Below are positions 1 through 6,412 of a stretch of DNA of 15,694 bases, in pieces. The DNA lies in NCBI GenBank assembly GCA_023443925.1, contig JAEZSL010000028.1, positions 1 through 15,694 of the forward strand. The letters run 5' to 3'. Positions within the stretch are counted from its first letter, which is position 1. The number at the start of each line of letters is the position of its first letter. The notes under the pieces were generated by a model. That model was not told the DNA's origin, ran no database searches, and saw only the letters and a program-made list of their open reading frames with translations. A program made the position numbers and the translations under genes. The DNA is from Bacillota bacterium (GTDB lineage Bacteria; Bacillota_A; Clostridia; Lachnospirales; Lachnospiraceae).

Positions 1-1514
1 TTATTATATTGTCCCTTTAAATTTGATATGGACATATTCCGGAAGAATTCATTGGCCTCCAGACCGATATCCTGGTTGGCAGTTATTAAAGACAGGTCGG
101 TATAAAGCTTTGCCGTTTTTTCATTATAATTACCGGTTCCTACCTGGGTGATATACAGGATTTTGTTTCTGTCCCTTCTGGTAATCAAACAGATCTTGCT
201 ATGAACCTTAAAGCCTTCAAAGCCATAGATGACATTACAGCCGGCTTCTTCGAGACGTTCTGCCCATTCGATATTATTTTCTTCATCAAACCTTGCCTTT
301 AGCTCCACAAGTACTGTTACTTCCTTGTTATTTTCAGCCGCTGTGCTTAAGTAATCTATGATTCTTGAATTTCTGGATAACCGGTATATGGTGATTTTAA
401 TAGAAATTACATTGGGATCCTGGGAACTTTCCTTTAATAAATGCAAAAAAGGTTCCATTTGATGATACGGATAAAATAAAAGGATATCCTTTTTCCTGCA
501 TTGGCTTGTAATACTTTCATTTTTATTTAAGAAAGCCGGATAATTTGGCTCAAATATCGGATAGCTGAGTTGTTTTAGTAAAACTCCCGGAAGCTTTGAC
601 GACAATTCAAACACGTAATTCATAACCAGCGGTGTTTCACTGGTAAAGATCTGCTCTTTGCCGATTTCAAGCTTGTCCACTAAAAAGCCCGTCAGAGCTT
701 TGCTTAAATGACCCTGTACTTCCAGACGGACCGGTGAAAGTCTTGACCGTTTTTTCAGTACCTTTTTCATACGTTCCCTAAAGTCATCATCAACTTCAAA
801 AATATCATCCTCCGTACTGATATCCGCATTCCTGGTTACGGAGACAATAGCCGCACATTCCACCTTATACATTCCAAAGATTTCAGATGTATGTTCCAGC
901 ACTATTTTCTCTGTCATAACATAACGGGTCTGGCTTCCTGGCAGCAGTGCAAAACGTGGCAGGGACTGGGATATGGGGATTAATCCAAACTTAGTATCTT
1001 CTCCCTGAAATACACAGACTATGTACAAAGCCTTATTGATAAGATGCGGAAACGGATGGCGGGAATCAATGACCTGAGGTGAAAGGATCGGTGAAATCTC
1101 ATTTTGGTAACAGTGGTCGATAAACTTTTTTTCTGATTTTTCCAGTTCATTTAGATTCAAATTGCAGACAGCAAAATCCCTGAGATTTGCTTCAACCTCT
1201 ACGAATAATTTATCTCGTAACCGGTAAAGCGGTACGGTATTTTCAAAGATTTTAGCCAGCTGCTGCGTAGGAGTCATACCTGTTTTGTTATCCACACTAT
1301 TATTTTCCAATAATGATAAATCGGTAAGGGAACCGACCCTTACCATAAAGAACTCGTCCAGATTGCTGGTAAATATAGATATAAATTTTAATTTTTCATA
1401 AATGGGTACCGTTGCATCCTGAGCTTCCAAAAGTACCCGCTCATTAAATTTCAGCCAGGATAACTCTCTGTTCTGCATAAAACTTCTATTTATGCTGCTG
1501 TCCGAATGTGCCAT
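1..1514 (-). CDS. ppk: Polyphosphate kinase Ppk1, C-terminal part cut by window edge
   Basis: Ppk1 reversibly moves the gamma phosphate of ATP onto a growing polyphosphate chain. The frame is open from the ATG at 1514 to the left edge, giving about 504 codons of a family usually near 700 residues, so the C-terminal third is outside the window. The N-terminus reads NRELSWLKFNERVLLEA, a hallmark of the PPK1 N domain. Near the edge, GFKVHSK places the autophosphorylated histidine (His435 in E. coli) at residue 438, and VGTGNYNEKTAKLYTD follows as in the family. A good ribosome binding site, AAAGGAG, lies 7 nt before the ATG, inside the end of ppx, and only 2 nt separate the ppx stop from this start. 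The two are therefore almost certainly one transcript with ppx first, the reverse of the E. coli ppk-ppx order. I saw no frameshift in the part present. Confidence 0.96.
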   Translation of the reverse strand, partial: MAHSDSSINRSFMQNRELSWLKFNERVLLEAQDATVPIYEKLKFISIFTSNLDEFFMVRVGSLTDLSLLENNSVDNKTGMTPTQQLAKIFENTVPLYRLRDKLFVEVEANLRDFAVCNLNLNELEKSEKKFIDHCYQNEISPILSPQVIDSRHPFPHLINKALYIVCVFQGEDTKFGLIPISQSLPRFALLPGSQTRYVMTEKIVLEHTSEIFGMYKVECAAIVSVTRNADISTEDDIFEVDDDFRERMKKVLKKRSRLSPVRLEVQGHLSKALTGFLVDKLEIGKEQIFTSETPLVMNYVFELSSKLPGVLLKQLSYPIFEPNYPAFLNKNESITSQCRKKDILLFYPYHQMEPFLHLLKESSQDPNVISIKITIYRLSRNSRIIDYLSTAAENNKEVTVLVELKARFDEENNIEWAERLEEAGCNVIYGFEGFKVHSKICLITRRDRNKILYITQVGTGNYNEKTAKLYTDLSLITANQDIGLEANEFFRNMSISNLKGQYN

Positions 1515-1516
1515 AA

Positions 1517-2422
1517 CTATTCTCCTTTCAGGACCCTTTCGTATAAATATCCTTCCCGTATACCAAATTTGCTGACATTGATATTTTCACAGTAAAAGTA
1601 ATCCATGATGGTGTCTACAATAATAAGCCCCGGTATGATAGTATGCACACGGTCGGGGATATTCTGCAGAACAGGAGTGAGTGTAGTTTTATGGCTGTTA
1701 TGAAGAGCTTCCAATATCTTTTTAATATGAAAGGCTTCCAGTACAGTATTATTTTTCGGGAGTCCGAACATGTGATTGCTCAACTTAGCCGCTGCCCGGA
1801 TGGTACCGCCCACACCGCAGATAACAGGATATGCCTGCTTATCGATTTCAAGCGCTTCCAGATTTTCCATGACAACCTGCCGGATCGTCTTCCTCTCCTC
1901 TTCTTTTGGAATAATCTTCTTCACATATTTTACATATAAATTCAGAGATCCGATGGGCATACTGGTAGCTACCTGAATTTCCCGCCCTGTAAAAGGCACC
2001 AGTTCCGTACTTCCTCCGCCGATATCAACTAAAATACCGTGTTCACCGCTAAATGACCTGGTTGCACCTATAAAGTCCAGCGTTGCTTCTTCTTCACCGG
2101 ATAATAATTCGACTTCATAGCCTGTATTTTCTTTTATTGCTGCAATTACCTCTTTCGTATTAACAATATTCCGAAGGGATGCCGTGGCAAATATATGGGT
2201 ATCTGCCTCTGCTACCTGAAAATTTTTCAGGATGGAGGAAAAGTCCTTCAGAATTTCACAGGCCCTCTCCACTCCGCTGCTGCTAAGCTTTTCATTTTTT
2301 ATATAATTTGCTAAACCGGCCATTTTCTTTTTCTCCAGTAAGGTCCTTAACTGAGAATCCTGGTACTCGTAAATGCACAGCCGGATGGTATTCGATCCTA
2401 AGTCTATTATTGCACAAATCAT
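1517..2422 (-). CDS. ppx: Exopolyphosphatase, Ppx/GppA family, short form
   Basis: This enzyme releases phosphate from the end of polyphosphate, or hydrolyses pppGpp in the GppA branch; the neighbouring ppk favours the polyphosphate role. The 301-residue protein has the ASKHA fold signatures: IDLGSNT (residues 6-12, first phosphate loop), SGEEEA (108-113, region of the catalytic glutamate), DIGGGSTEL (133-141, second phosphate loop), GVGGTIR (203-209), and a C-terminal GIREGYLYE (287-295). It lacks the extra C-terminal HD-type domain of the 500-residue E. coli Ppx, so it belongs to the short class common in Gram-positive bacteria. The ATG at 2422 has AGGAGG 8 nt upstream. It is the first gene of a two-gene operon with ppk, behind a promoter with Pho-box-like repeats. 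GppA activity cannot be excluded from sequence. Confidence 0.93.
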   Translation of the reverse strand: MICAIIDLGSNTIRLCIYEYQDSQLRTLLEKKKMAGLANYIKNEKLSSSGVERACEILKDFSSILKNFQVAEADTHIFATASLRNIVNTKEVIAAIKENTGYEVELLSGEEEATLDFIGATRSFSGEHGILVDIGGGSTELVPFTGREIQVATSMPIGSLNLYVKYVKKIIPKEEERKTIRQVVMENLEALEIDKQAYPVICGVGGTIRAAAKLSNHMFGLPKNNTVLEAFHIKKILEALHNSHKTTLTPVLQNIPDRVHTIIPGLIIVDTIMDYFYCENINVSKFGIREGYLYERVLKGE

Positions 2423-2467
2423 ATGGAAAGCCTCCTATTCACATAGTTCATTCTAATGTTAATTTTT

Positions 2468-2510
2468 AGTATAATTACTGAATGTTAAGTCAATGTAAAA
2501 TGATTGTTAA
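2468..2510 (-). promoter_or_regulatory. Putative ppx-ppk promoter with four Pho-box-like direct repeats
   Basis: Read on the minus strand from 2510, four hexamers appear with exactly 5 nt between them: TTAACA, TTTACA, TTAACA and TAATTA. The period is 11 bp, one helical turn. The first three closely match the TTAACA-type boxes bound by PhoP in Bacillus and related Firmicutes. A TATACT -10 element sits at 2473-2468 and overlaps the fourth hexamer. There is no good -35 at the right spacing, which suits an activator-dependent promoter. The predicted transcript would start near 2461 and leave a leader of about 40 nt before ppx. No phosphate regulator gene is in the window, so PhoP control is inferred. 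Confidence 0.6.
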
Positions 2511-2528
2511 TATTCGGTAAATTTAAAA

Positions 2529-2559
2529 ATATTGACGAAATATGTAAATTCGTCAATAT
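2529..2559 (-). terminator. Hairpin at the end of the DUF5662 gene
   Basis: ATATTGACGAA (2529-2539) and TTCGTCAATAT (2549-2559) form a perfect 11-bp stem with a 9-nt loop. On the minus strand it is followed by TTTTAAAT, a short U-tract. On the plus strand it is followed by CC and seven T. The stop codon of the gene at 2553 lies inside the stem. It probably ends that transcript and insulates it from the ppx promoter just downstream. The stem is AT-rich, so its efficiency is uncertain. Confidence 0.6.
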
Positions 2560-3092
2560 CCTTTTTTTATTAATTCCTGACGGATATATCGGAAGGTAGC
2601 AGCTTCCCCTTTTTCTTTTAACATAAACAGGAGTTTCTCCAATAGAATTCTGGTATCCGGATGTATTAAATAATGTTCCTTTGAGGCCAGAAAATAAGCC
2701 AGGGGATCCTGATCGGTGTACTTTTCCTTATTATAGGTTTTACTTGCTGCTATCCGGTCACAGAACATTTCCACCACATATTTTACCGGCATCTTCATAC
2801 CGGACATGGGTGTCCCTTCATTTAAACTGTAGTCGATCCAGTACTCCAGATGATGTTTATTTCTCCCTTTGTGATGCAGCCAGGCGAGACTGTAACCCTT
2901 TGCTTCCCGCTCCGCATTATTTGGGCTTCTGTTACCCTGATAGTACCTGGCCCCCACAGAAAATTCCACCCAGGAATATTTGGATAAATCGTGAAGCAGT
3001 CCCTGTTTATACAAACCTGCCCGGAAACAGTACTTTAATACAAGCCATTTATGATGATTTATTGTTTTTAAGTGTTTTACCCAATTTAACAT
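2553..3092 (-). CDS. DUF5662 family protein with HD-like metal-binding pattern
   Basis: The 179-residue protein matches my memory of DUF5662, a family found in clostridia and some phages without an assigned function. Conserved-looking stretches are GLLHDLSKYSWVEF (31-44), AWLHHKGRNKHH (70-81) and MFCDRIAA (109-116). His14, His34-Asp35, His80/81 and Asp112 are spaced like the H...HD...D ligands of HD-domain phosphohydrolases such as YfbR; this resemblance is my inference. There is no signal peptide or membrane segment. I chose the ATG at 3092 because GGAGG stands 5 nt before it; a longer frame starting at TTG 3104 would begin at the ribosome binding site itself. It has its own promoter (3116-3144) and a terminator at its stop codon, so it is probably a single-gene transcript. 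The substrate is unknown. Confidence 0.85.
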   Translation of the reverse strand: MLNWVKHLKTINHHKWLVLKYCFRAGLYKQGLLHDLSKYSWVEFSVGARYYQGNRSPNNAEREAKGYSLAWLHHKGRNKHHLEYWIDYSLNEGTPMSGMKMPVKYVVEMFCDRIAASKTYNKEKYTDQDPLAYFLASKEHYLIHPDTRILLEKLLFMLKEKGEAATFRYIRQELIKKGY

Positions 3093-3115
3093 AATATCCT
3101 CCAATTCTTTAAACT

Positions 3116-3144
3116 ATTATGATTCATTTCGTCAAACTAGTCAA
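3116..3144 (-). promoter_or_regulatory. Sigma-A type promoter of the DUF5662 gene
   Basis: On the minus strand TTGACT (3144-3139) and CATAAT (3121-3116) are separated by exactly 17 bp. Transcription would start near 3110, giving a leader of under 20 nt with the GGAGG site directly in it. The promoter begins only about 20 bp after the permease stop codon. I see no hairpin terminator in between, so readthrough from the permease is also possible. Confidence 0.7.
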
Positions 3145-3165
3145 GAATAGAGTTATTTGGGCGGG

Positions 3166-4665
3166 TTATTCTCTGTCATGAGATTTCTTATCAGTTATAT
3201 CCTCATCACTTATCCCTTCCTCCGATAAACCTTCATTTTGCTGCCTTTCAATAATACCTGCTAGTTCCTCGGAAAATTCTGCGGATAATCCACGCCTGTA
3301 GTTCGTGACGTAACTGTCCGTTTCCGTATTAGCCTTTATATGGAAGGACCGGTATAGTTTCATTCCACCATAGCAGATGGAATAAAAGACAATCATTATA
3401 ATTCCCGCAATGAGGCCTGTGCCCTGTCCTTTAATAAAGGGCATACTGACTACGGCAATTACCAGAATAATTAAGACCAACAGGGAAGAATACGGGAAAC
3501 CTCCCAGCCTGCATTTGTGTTCCGGACAGCCATATTTTTTCCGGAACCGGATGTGAGAGGCCATAATAATAATATAGGTAAAAAGCAAGGCAAAACCACC
3601 AGCACTGATTAAAAACAAATAAATCCGGGGTAGTAACAGTCCTAGACCCTGTCCGGCAAGCATACCAAGACCGGAAAATATAATTCCCCGATAAGGAACT
3701 TCTTTGTTGTCCTTTAGAAAAGGCGGCGCCATCCTGTCGGCTGCCAGTGACCGTATCATTCTGCCAAGCCCGAACATGGCTGCCAGCATCGTAGACAGGA
3801 TAGCCGTAATAAGAACCAGGTTCAAAACCGAGCCTGCCCAGGTAATGCCGTACCGGTTTAAAGCTGCCACCATAGGGCTGGTATCTTCATTTACAGCTGA
3901 GGTAGGAATCAGAGGAAGTAAGACTGCTACCGATACAATATAAAAACCCACCAGCATAATTACGGTATAATTAATTGCCTTTGGCACAGTTTCCTGCGGA
4001 TTCTCCGCTTCAGATGCCGCTAAACCAATTATTTCAAAGCCGGCATAGGCAAACATAACAATCAGCATGCTGCCGGCCAGCCCTTTTATACCTCCCGGCA
4101 TAAAAGTTTCCGCCCTTAGTTCTCCAAGTCCCACTGTTCTGGCGCCTGGAAACAATCCGGTAATCAATAAAACGGCTATTACAATAAAAGCTACAATGGC
4201 AAGTACTTTAACCGCCGACAATCCGCTCTCCAACTTGCTTAATTTACTGGCCCCTAACAGATTTAGCAGTGTCACGCCGACTATGATACCGGCACCCAGC
4301 CAGGCTATGGAAACCCCAGGTATCCATTCCCTCACCAGAATGGATATGGCTGTAGCTTCACTGGACATGGCTAAGACCATTCCGGTCCAGTACACCCAGC
4401 CGGTTACAAAGCCTGTACCCTGCCCATAAGCCTCCGCCGCAAAAGCCCGGAAGGACCCCGAACCCGGATTGGCTACCGTCATCTCAGAAAGCGCATATAA
4501 TATAAAATACACCATGACGCCGCCTAATATATATGATATTAATATCGAGGGCCCTGCTGAATTTATTGCAACGGATGAACCCAGGAAAAATGATCCCCCG
4601 ATTACGGTTCCCAACGCCAGCATAGTCAGATGTAAAGCTGATAATCCTTTTTCTTTTCTCTTCAA
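3166..4665 (-). CDS. Amino acid permease, APC superfamily
   Basis: This is an integral membrane transporter that probably takes up an amino acid by cation symport; the substrate is not evident. The unwound part of the first helix is visible as GTVIGGSFF (residues 19-27), followed by about eleven further hydrophobic segments, and FAYAGFEIIGLAASEAENP in the middle is characteristic of the APC group. After the last membrane segment comes an acidic hydrophilic tail of about 60 residues, longer than in many relatives. The upstream ATG at 4680 has no ribosome binding site and its own G begins GGAGG; a TTG at 4665 lies 8 nt after that GGAGG, so I take TTG as the start (499 residues; 504 with the ATG). 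The gene stands alone behind the divergent spacer, and no biosynthetic partner hints at the substrate. Confidence 0.88.
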   Translation of the reverse strand: MKRKEKGLSALHLTMLALGTVIGGSFFLGSSVAINSAGPSILISYILGGVMVYFILYALSEMTVANPGSGSFRAFAAEAYGQGTGFVTGWVYWTGMVLAMSSEATAISILVREWIPGVSIAWLGAGIIVGVTLLNLLGASKLSKLESGLSAVKVLAIVAFIVIAVLLITGLFPGARTVGLGELRAETFMPGGIKGLAGSMLIVMFAYAGFEIIGLAASEAENPQETVPKAINYTVIMLVGFYIVSVAVLLPLIPTSAVNEDTSPMVAALNRYGITWAGSVLNLVLITAILSTMLAAMFGLGRMIRSLAADRMAPPFLKDNKEVPYRGIIFSGLGMLAGQGLGLLLPRIYLFLISAGGFALLFTYIIIMASHIRFRKKYGCPEHKCRLGGFPYSSLLVLIILVIAVVSMPFIKGQGTGLIAGIIMIVFYSICYGGMKLYRSFHIKANTETDSYVTNYRRGLSAEFSEELAGIIERQQNEGLSEEGISDEDITDKKSHDRE

Positions 4666-4705
4666 TGTAAATTCCTCCATGATAAAAGTATCCTAATATA
4701 AGCGC

Positions 4706-4768
4706 AAGCATTAACTTTATTTTTATTTACCCTTAATGCTTCGATTGCCAAAAAATTTTATAATGCTT
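4706..4768. promoter_or_regulatory. Three AAGCATTA half-sites around a possible permease promoter
   Basis: AAGCATTAA (4706-4714) and its exact reverse complement TTAATGCTT (4733-4741) form a 9-bp inverted repeat with an 18-bp gap. A third copy, TAATGCTT, is at 4761-4768. On the minus strand a weak promoter, TTGGCA (4751-4746) and TAAATA (4729-4724) with 16-bp spacing, would have one half-site in its spacer, one near the start point and one upstream of the -35. This is what a repressor or activator site for the permease could look like. AT-rich DNA gives such repeats by chance, so confidence is modest. Confidence 0.35.
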
Positions 4769-4867
4769 ATTCTGGGCACAAATCCTGAAAATTCTGCCTT
4801 TGACTATTATTCCTAAATTTCAGTAATAAATACCTGTATTAGTAATTGAATACTTTTTATTAAAATA

Positions 4868-4901
4868 GAACAGCAAAAAAGCATCGGTTTTATTGCTGTT
4901 C
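4868..4901. repeat. Long inverted repeat (hairpin) in the divergent spacer
   Basis: GAACAGCAA (4868-4876) pairs perfectly with TTGCTGTTC (4893-4901). The inner AAAA (4877-4880) can pair with TTTT (4888-4891), with A4892 bulged, leaving a GCATCGG loop. Neither strand has a clean run of T directly after the stem, so it is a poor intrinsic terminator. It lies upstream of both flanking genes and could be a protein-binding site or part of an unrecognised transcript. Confidence 0.5.
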
Positions 4902-4955
4902 CATTCATTTATTCGTGTTAAAACGGAATTTTATACATTGATTACCAATATACAC

Positions 4956-4985
4956 TTGAAAATCCCTTTTTATAGATGTTATAAT
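4956..4985 (+). promoter_or_regulatory. Extended -10 promoter of the MATE gene
   Basis: TTGAAA (4956-4961) and a perfect TATAAT (4980-4985) are separated by 18 bp. A TG dinucleotide one base before the -10 makes it an extended -10 element. The transcript would start near 4992, leaving a leader of about 50 nt. No nearby operator or regulator gene is evident. Confidence 0.72.
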
Positions 4986-5040
4986 CAGGAAGTATGCAGT
5001 ATGAAGTTTAAATTTTAACCGTGGATTAATAGAAAGAAGA

Positions 5041-6402
5041 ATGACTGTGAAGAATGACTTTACCCAGGGAAGTGTTGTTAAAAATATTTTAAATCTCGCT
5101 TTTCCAATGACTTTAGCCCAATTGATTAATGTTTTATATAATGTTGTTGACAGAATTTACATAGGAAGAATATCAGAAGGAGCTACCTTGGCCTTAACCG
5201 CTATCGGATTGACCCTTCCGATCATTACCATCATCATCGCCTTTGCCAATCTCTTTGGAATGGGCGGCGCACCCTTATGCTCCATAGCCAGAGGCCGCGG
5301 CGATACCAAAGAAGCAGAACGGATCATGGGAAACTCCTTTGTATTACTAATTCTGTCAGGTATTATCCTCACCATACTTTTTCTGCTTCTAAAGAGGCCT
5401 ATGTTGTATTTATTCGGAGCCAGTGACGCCACTTATCCTTATGCTAATGAATATCTGACCATCTATCTGCTTGGTAATGTGTTTGTAATGATCGGTCTTG
5501 GTATGAACAGTTTCATAAATTCCCAGGGTTTTGGGAAAACAGGTATGATGACAGTATTATTAGGTGCTATTGCAAATATAATTCTGGACCCGATCTTTAT
5601 CTTTGTATTTGATCTGGGTGTCAAAGGTGCGGCCATCGCTACCGTTCTATCCCAATTTCTTTCCGCCGCCTGGATTATAATCTTTCTGACCGGTAAGAAA
5701 ACCATCCTGAAATTAAAGGTTTCCAACTTTAAACTAAGCCTCAGACTGTTTAAGGATATTACTATGCTGGGCTTATCCGGATTTATGATGGCAGTCACCA
5801 ACGGAGCAGTCCAGATTATGTGTAATGCAAGCCTTCGTTTTTATGGCGGCGATCTTTTTGTAGGTGTTATGACCGTCATAAACTCCATAAGAGAAATCAT
5901 CTCTATGCCCGTATCCGGATTAACCAACGGTGCCCAGCCGGTCATGGGTTACAATTACGGCGCAGGTTCCTATGGCCGGGTTCGTTCCGCCATTAAGTTT
6001 ATGTCTGTTGTCTGTATCCTTTATACCGTAGCTGCCTGGGGAATCCTAAACCTTTTTCCCCGCTTTTTTATACGGATATTCAGTCAGGATGCCAAACTGG
6101 TGGAAGCAGCCCTGCCATCCTTAAGAATATACTTTTTCGGATTCTTTATGATGTCACTGCAATTTGCCGGACAGGCGGTATTCGTAGCACTTGGTAAAGC
6201 CAAACAGGCTGTTTTCTTCTCCCTGCTGCGTAAGGTCGTTATTGTAATTCCGCTGACACTTCTGCTTCCTCGGCTGTTTGCCCTTGGTACTAACGGCGTA
6301 TTTTTAGCAGAACCTGTCTCTAATTTTATAGGAGGTACGGCCTGCTTTGCTACCATGATCGTATTAGTAGGTAAAGAATTGAAGAAACCACCGCTGAGAT
6401 AA
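5041..6402 (+). CDS. MATE family multidrug/toxin exporter
   Basis: The 453-residue membrane protein belongs to the MATE family, which expels cationic drugs and metabolites using a Na+ or H+ gradient. It has the expected twelve hydrophobic segments in two homologous halves: the first opens with FPMTLAQLINVLYNVVDRIY (21-40), and the second near residue 240 with GLSGFMMAVTNGAVQIMCN. GLTNGAQPVMGYNYGAG in the second half is typical of the clostridial NorM/MepA/DinF-like group. The length is normal. The ATG at 5041 follows a weak purine-rich AGAAAGAAGA, so translation may be modest; a GTG at 5047 is a less likely alternative. It is transcribed alone from the extended -10 promoter upstream. The substrate cannot be told from the sequence. 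It ends 10 bp from the stop of the convergent reductase gene. Confidence 0.92.
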   Translation: MTVKNDFTQGSVVKNILNLAFPMTLAQLINVLYNVVDRIYIGRISEGATLALTAIGLTLPIITIIIAFANLFGMGGAPLCSIARGRGDTKEAERIMGNSFVLLILSGIILTILFLLLKRPMLYLFGASDATYPYANEYLTIYLLGNVFVMIGLGMNSFINSQGFGKTGMMTVLLGAIANIILDPIFIFVFDLGVKGAAIATVLSQFLSAAWIIIFLTGKKTILKLKVSNFKLSLRLFKDITMLGLSGFMMAVTNGAVQIMCNASLRFYGGDLFVGVMTVINSIREIISMPVSGLTNGAQPVMGYNYGAGSYGRVRSAIKFMSVVCILYTVAAWGILNLFPRFFIRIFSQDAKLVEAALPSLRIYFFGFFMMSLQFAGQAVFVALGKAKQAVFFSLLRKVVIVIPLTLLLPRLFALGTNGVFLAEPVSNFIGGTACFATMIVLVGKELKKPPLR

Positions 6403-6412
6403 GTTTAAATCC

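Larger units (their letters stand above)
4681..5040. other. Divergent spacer between the permease and MATE genes (360 bp)
   Basis: This AT-rich stretch separates two divergently transcribed transporters. It holds the AAGCATTA half-sites near the permease, a hairpin at 4868-4901 and the MATE promoter at 4956-4985. I see no T-box sequence, no riboswitch core that I recognise and no RNA gene. A 26-codon frame at 4737-4817 lacks a ribosome binding site and is not counted as a gene. Confidence 0.6.

Noticed and set aside
2681..3094. 137-codon open frame on the plus strand opposite the DUF5662 gene
   Set aside because: It is antisense to a well-supported gene, lacks a convincing ribosome binding site and has a Cys/Pro/Arg-rich composition typical of a shadow frame.
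4067..4429. 120-codon plus-strand frame opposite the permease
   Set aside because: It is a shadow of the permease gene; the Pro/Thr/Ala-rich translation is the complement of hydrophobic codons.
4737..4817. 26-codon open frame on the plus strand in the permease-MATE spacer
   Set aside because: There is no ribosome binding site before its ATG and no recognisable sequence feature; the length is expected by chance.
4681..5040. T-box or other riboswitch upstream of the amino acid permease
   Set aside because: No T-box consensus or other known aptamer core could be found on either strand.
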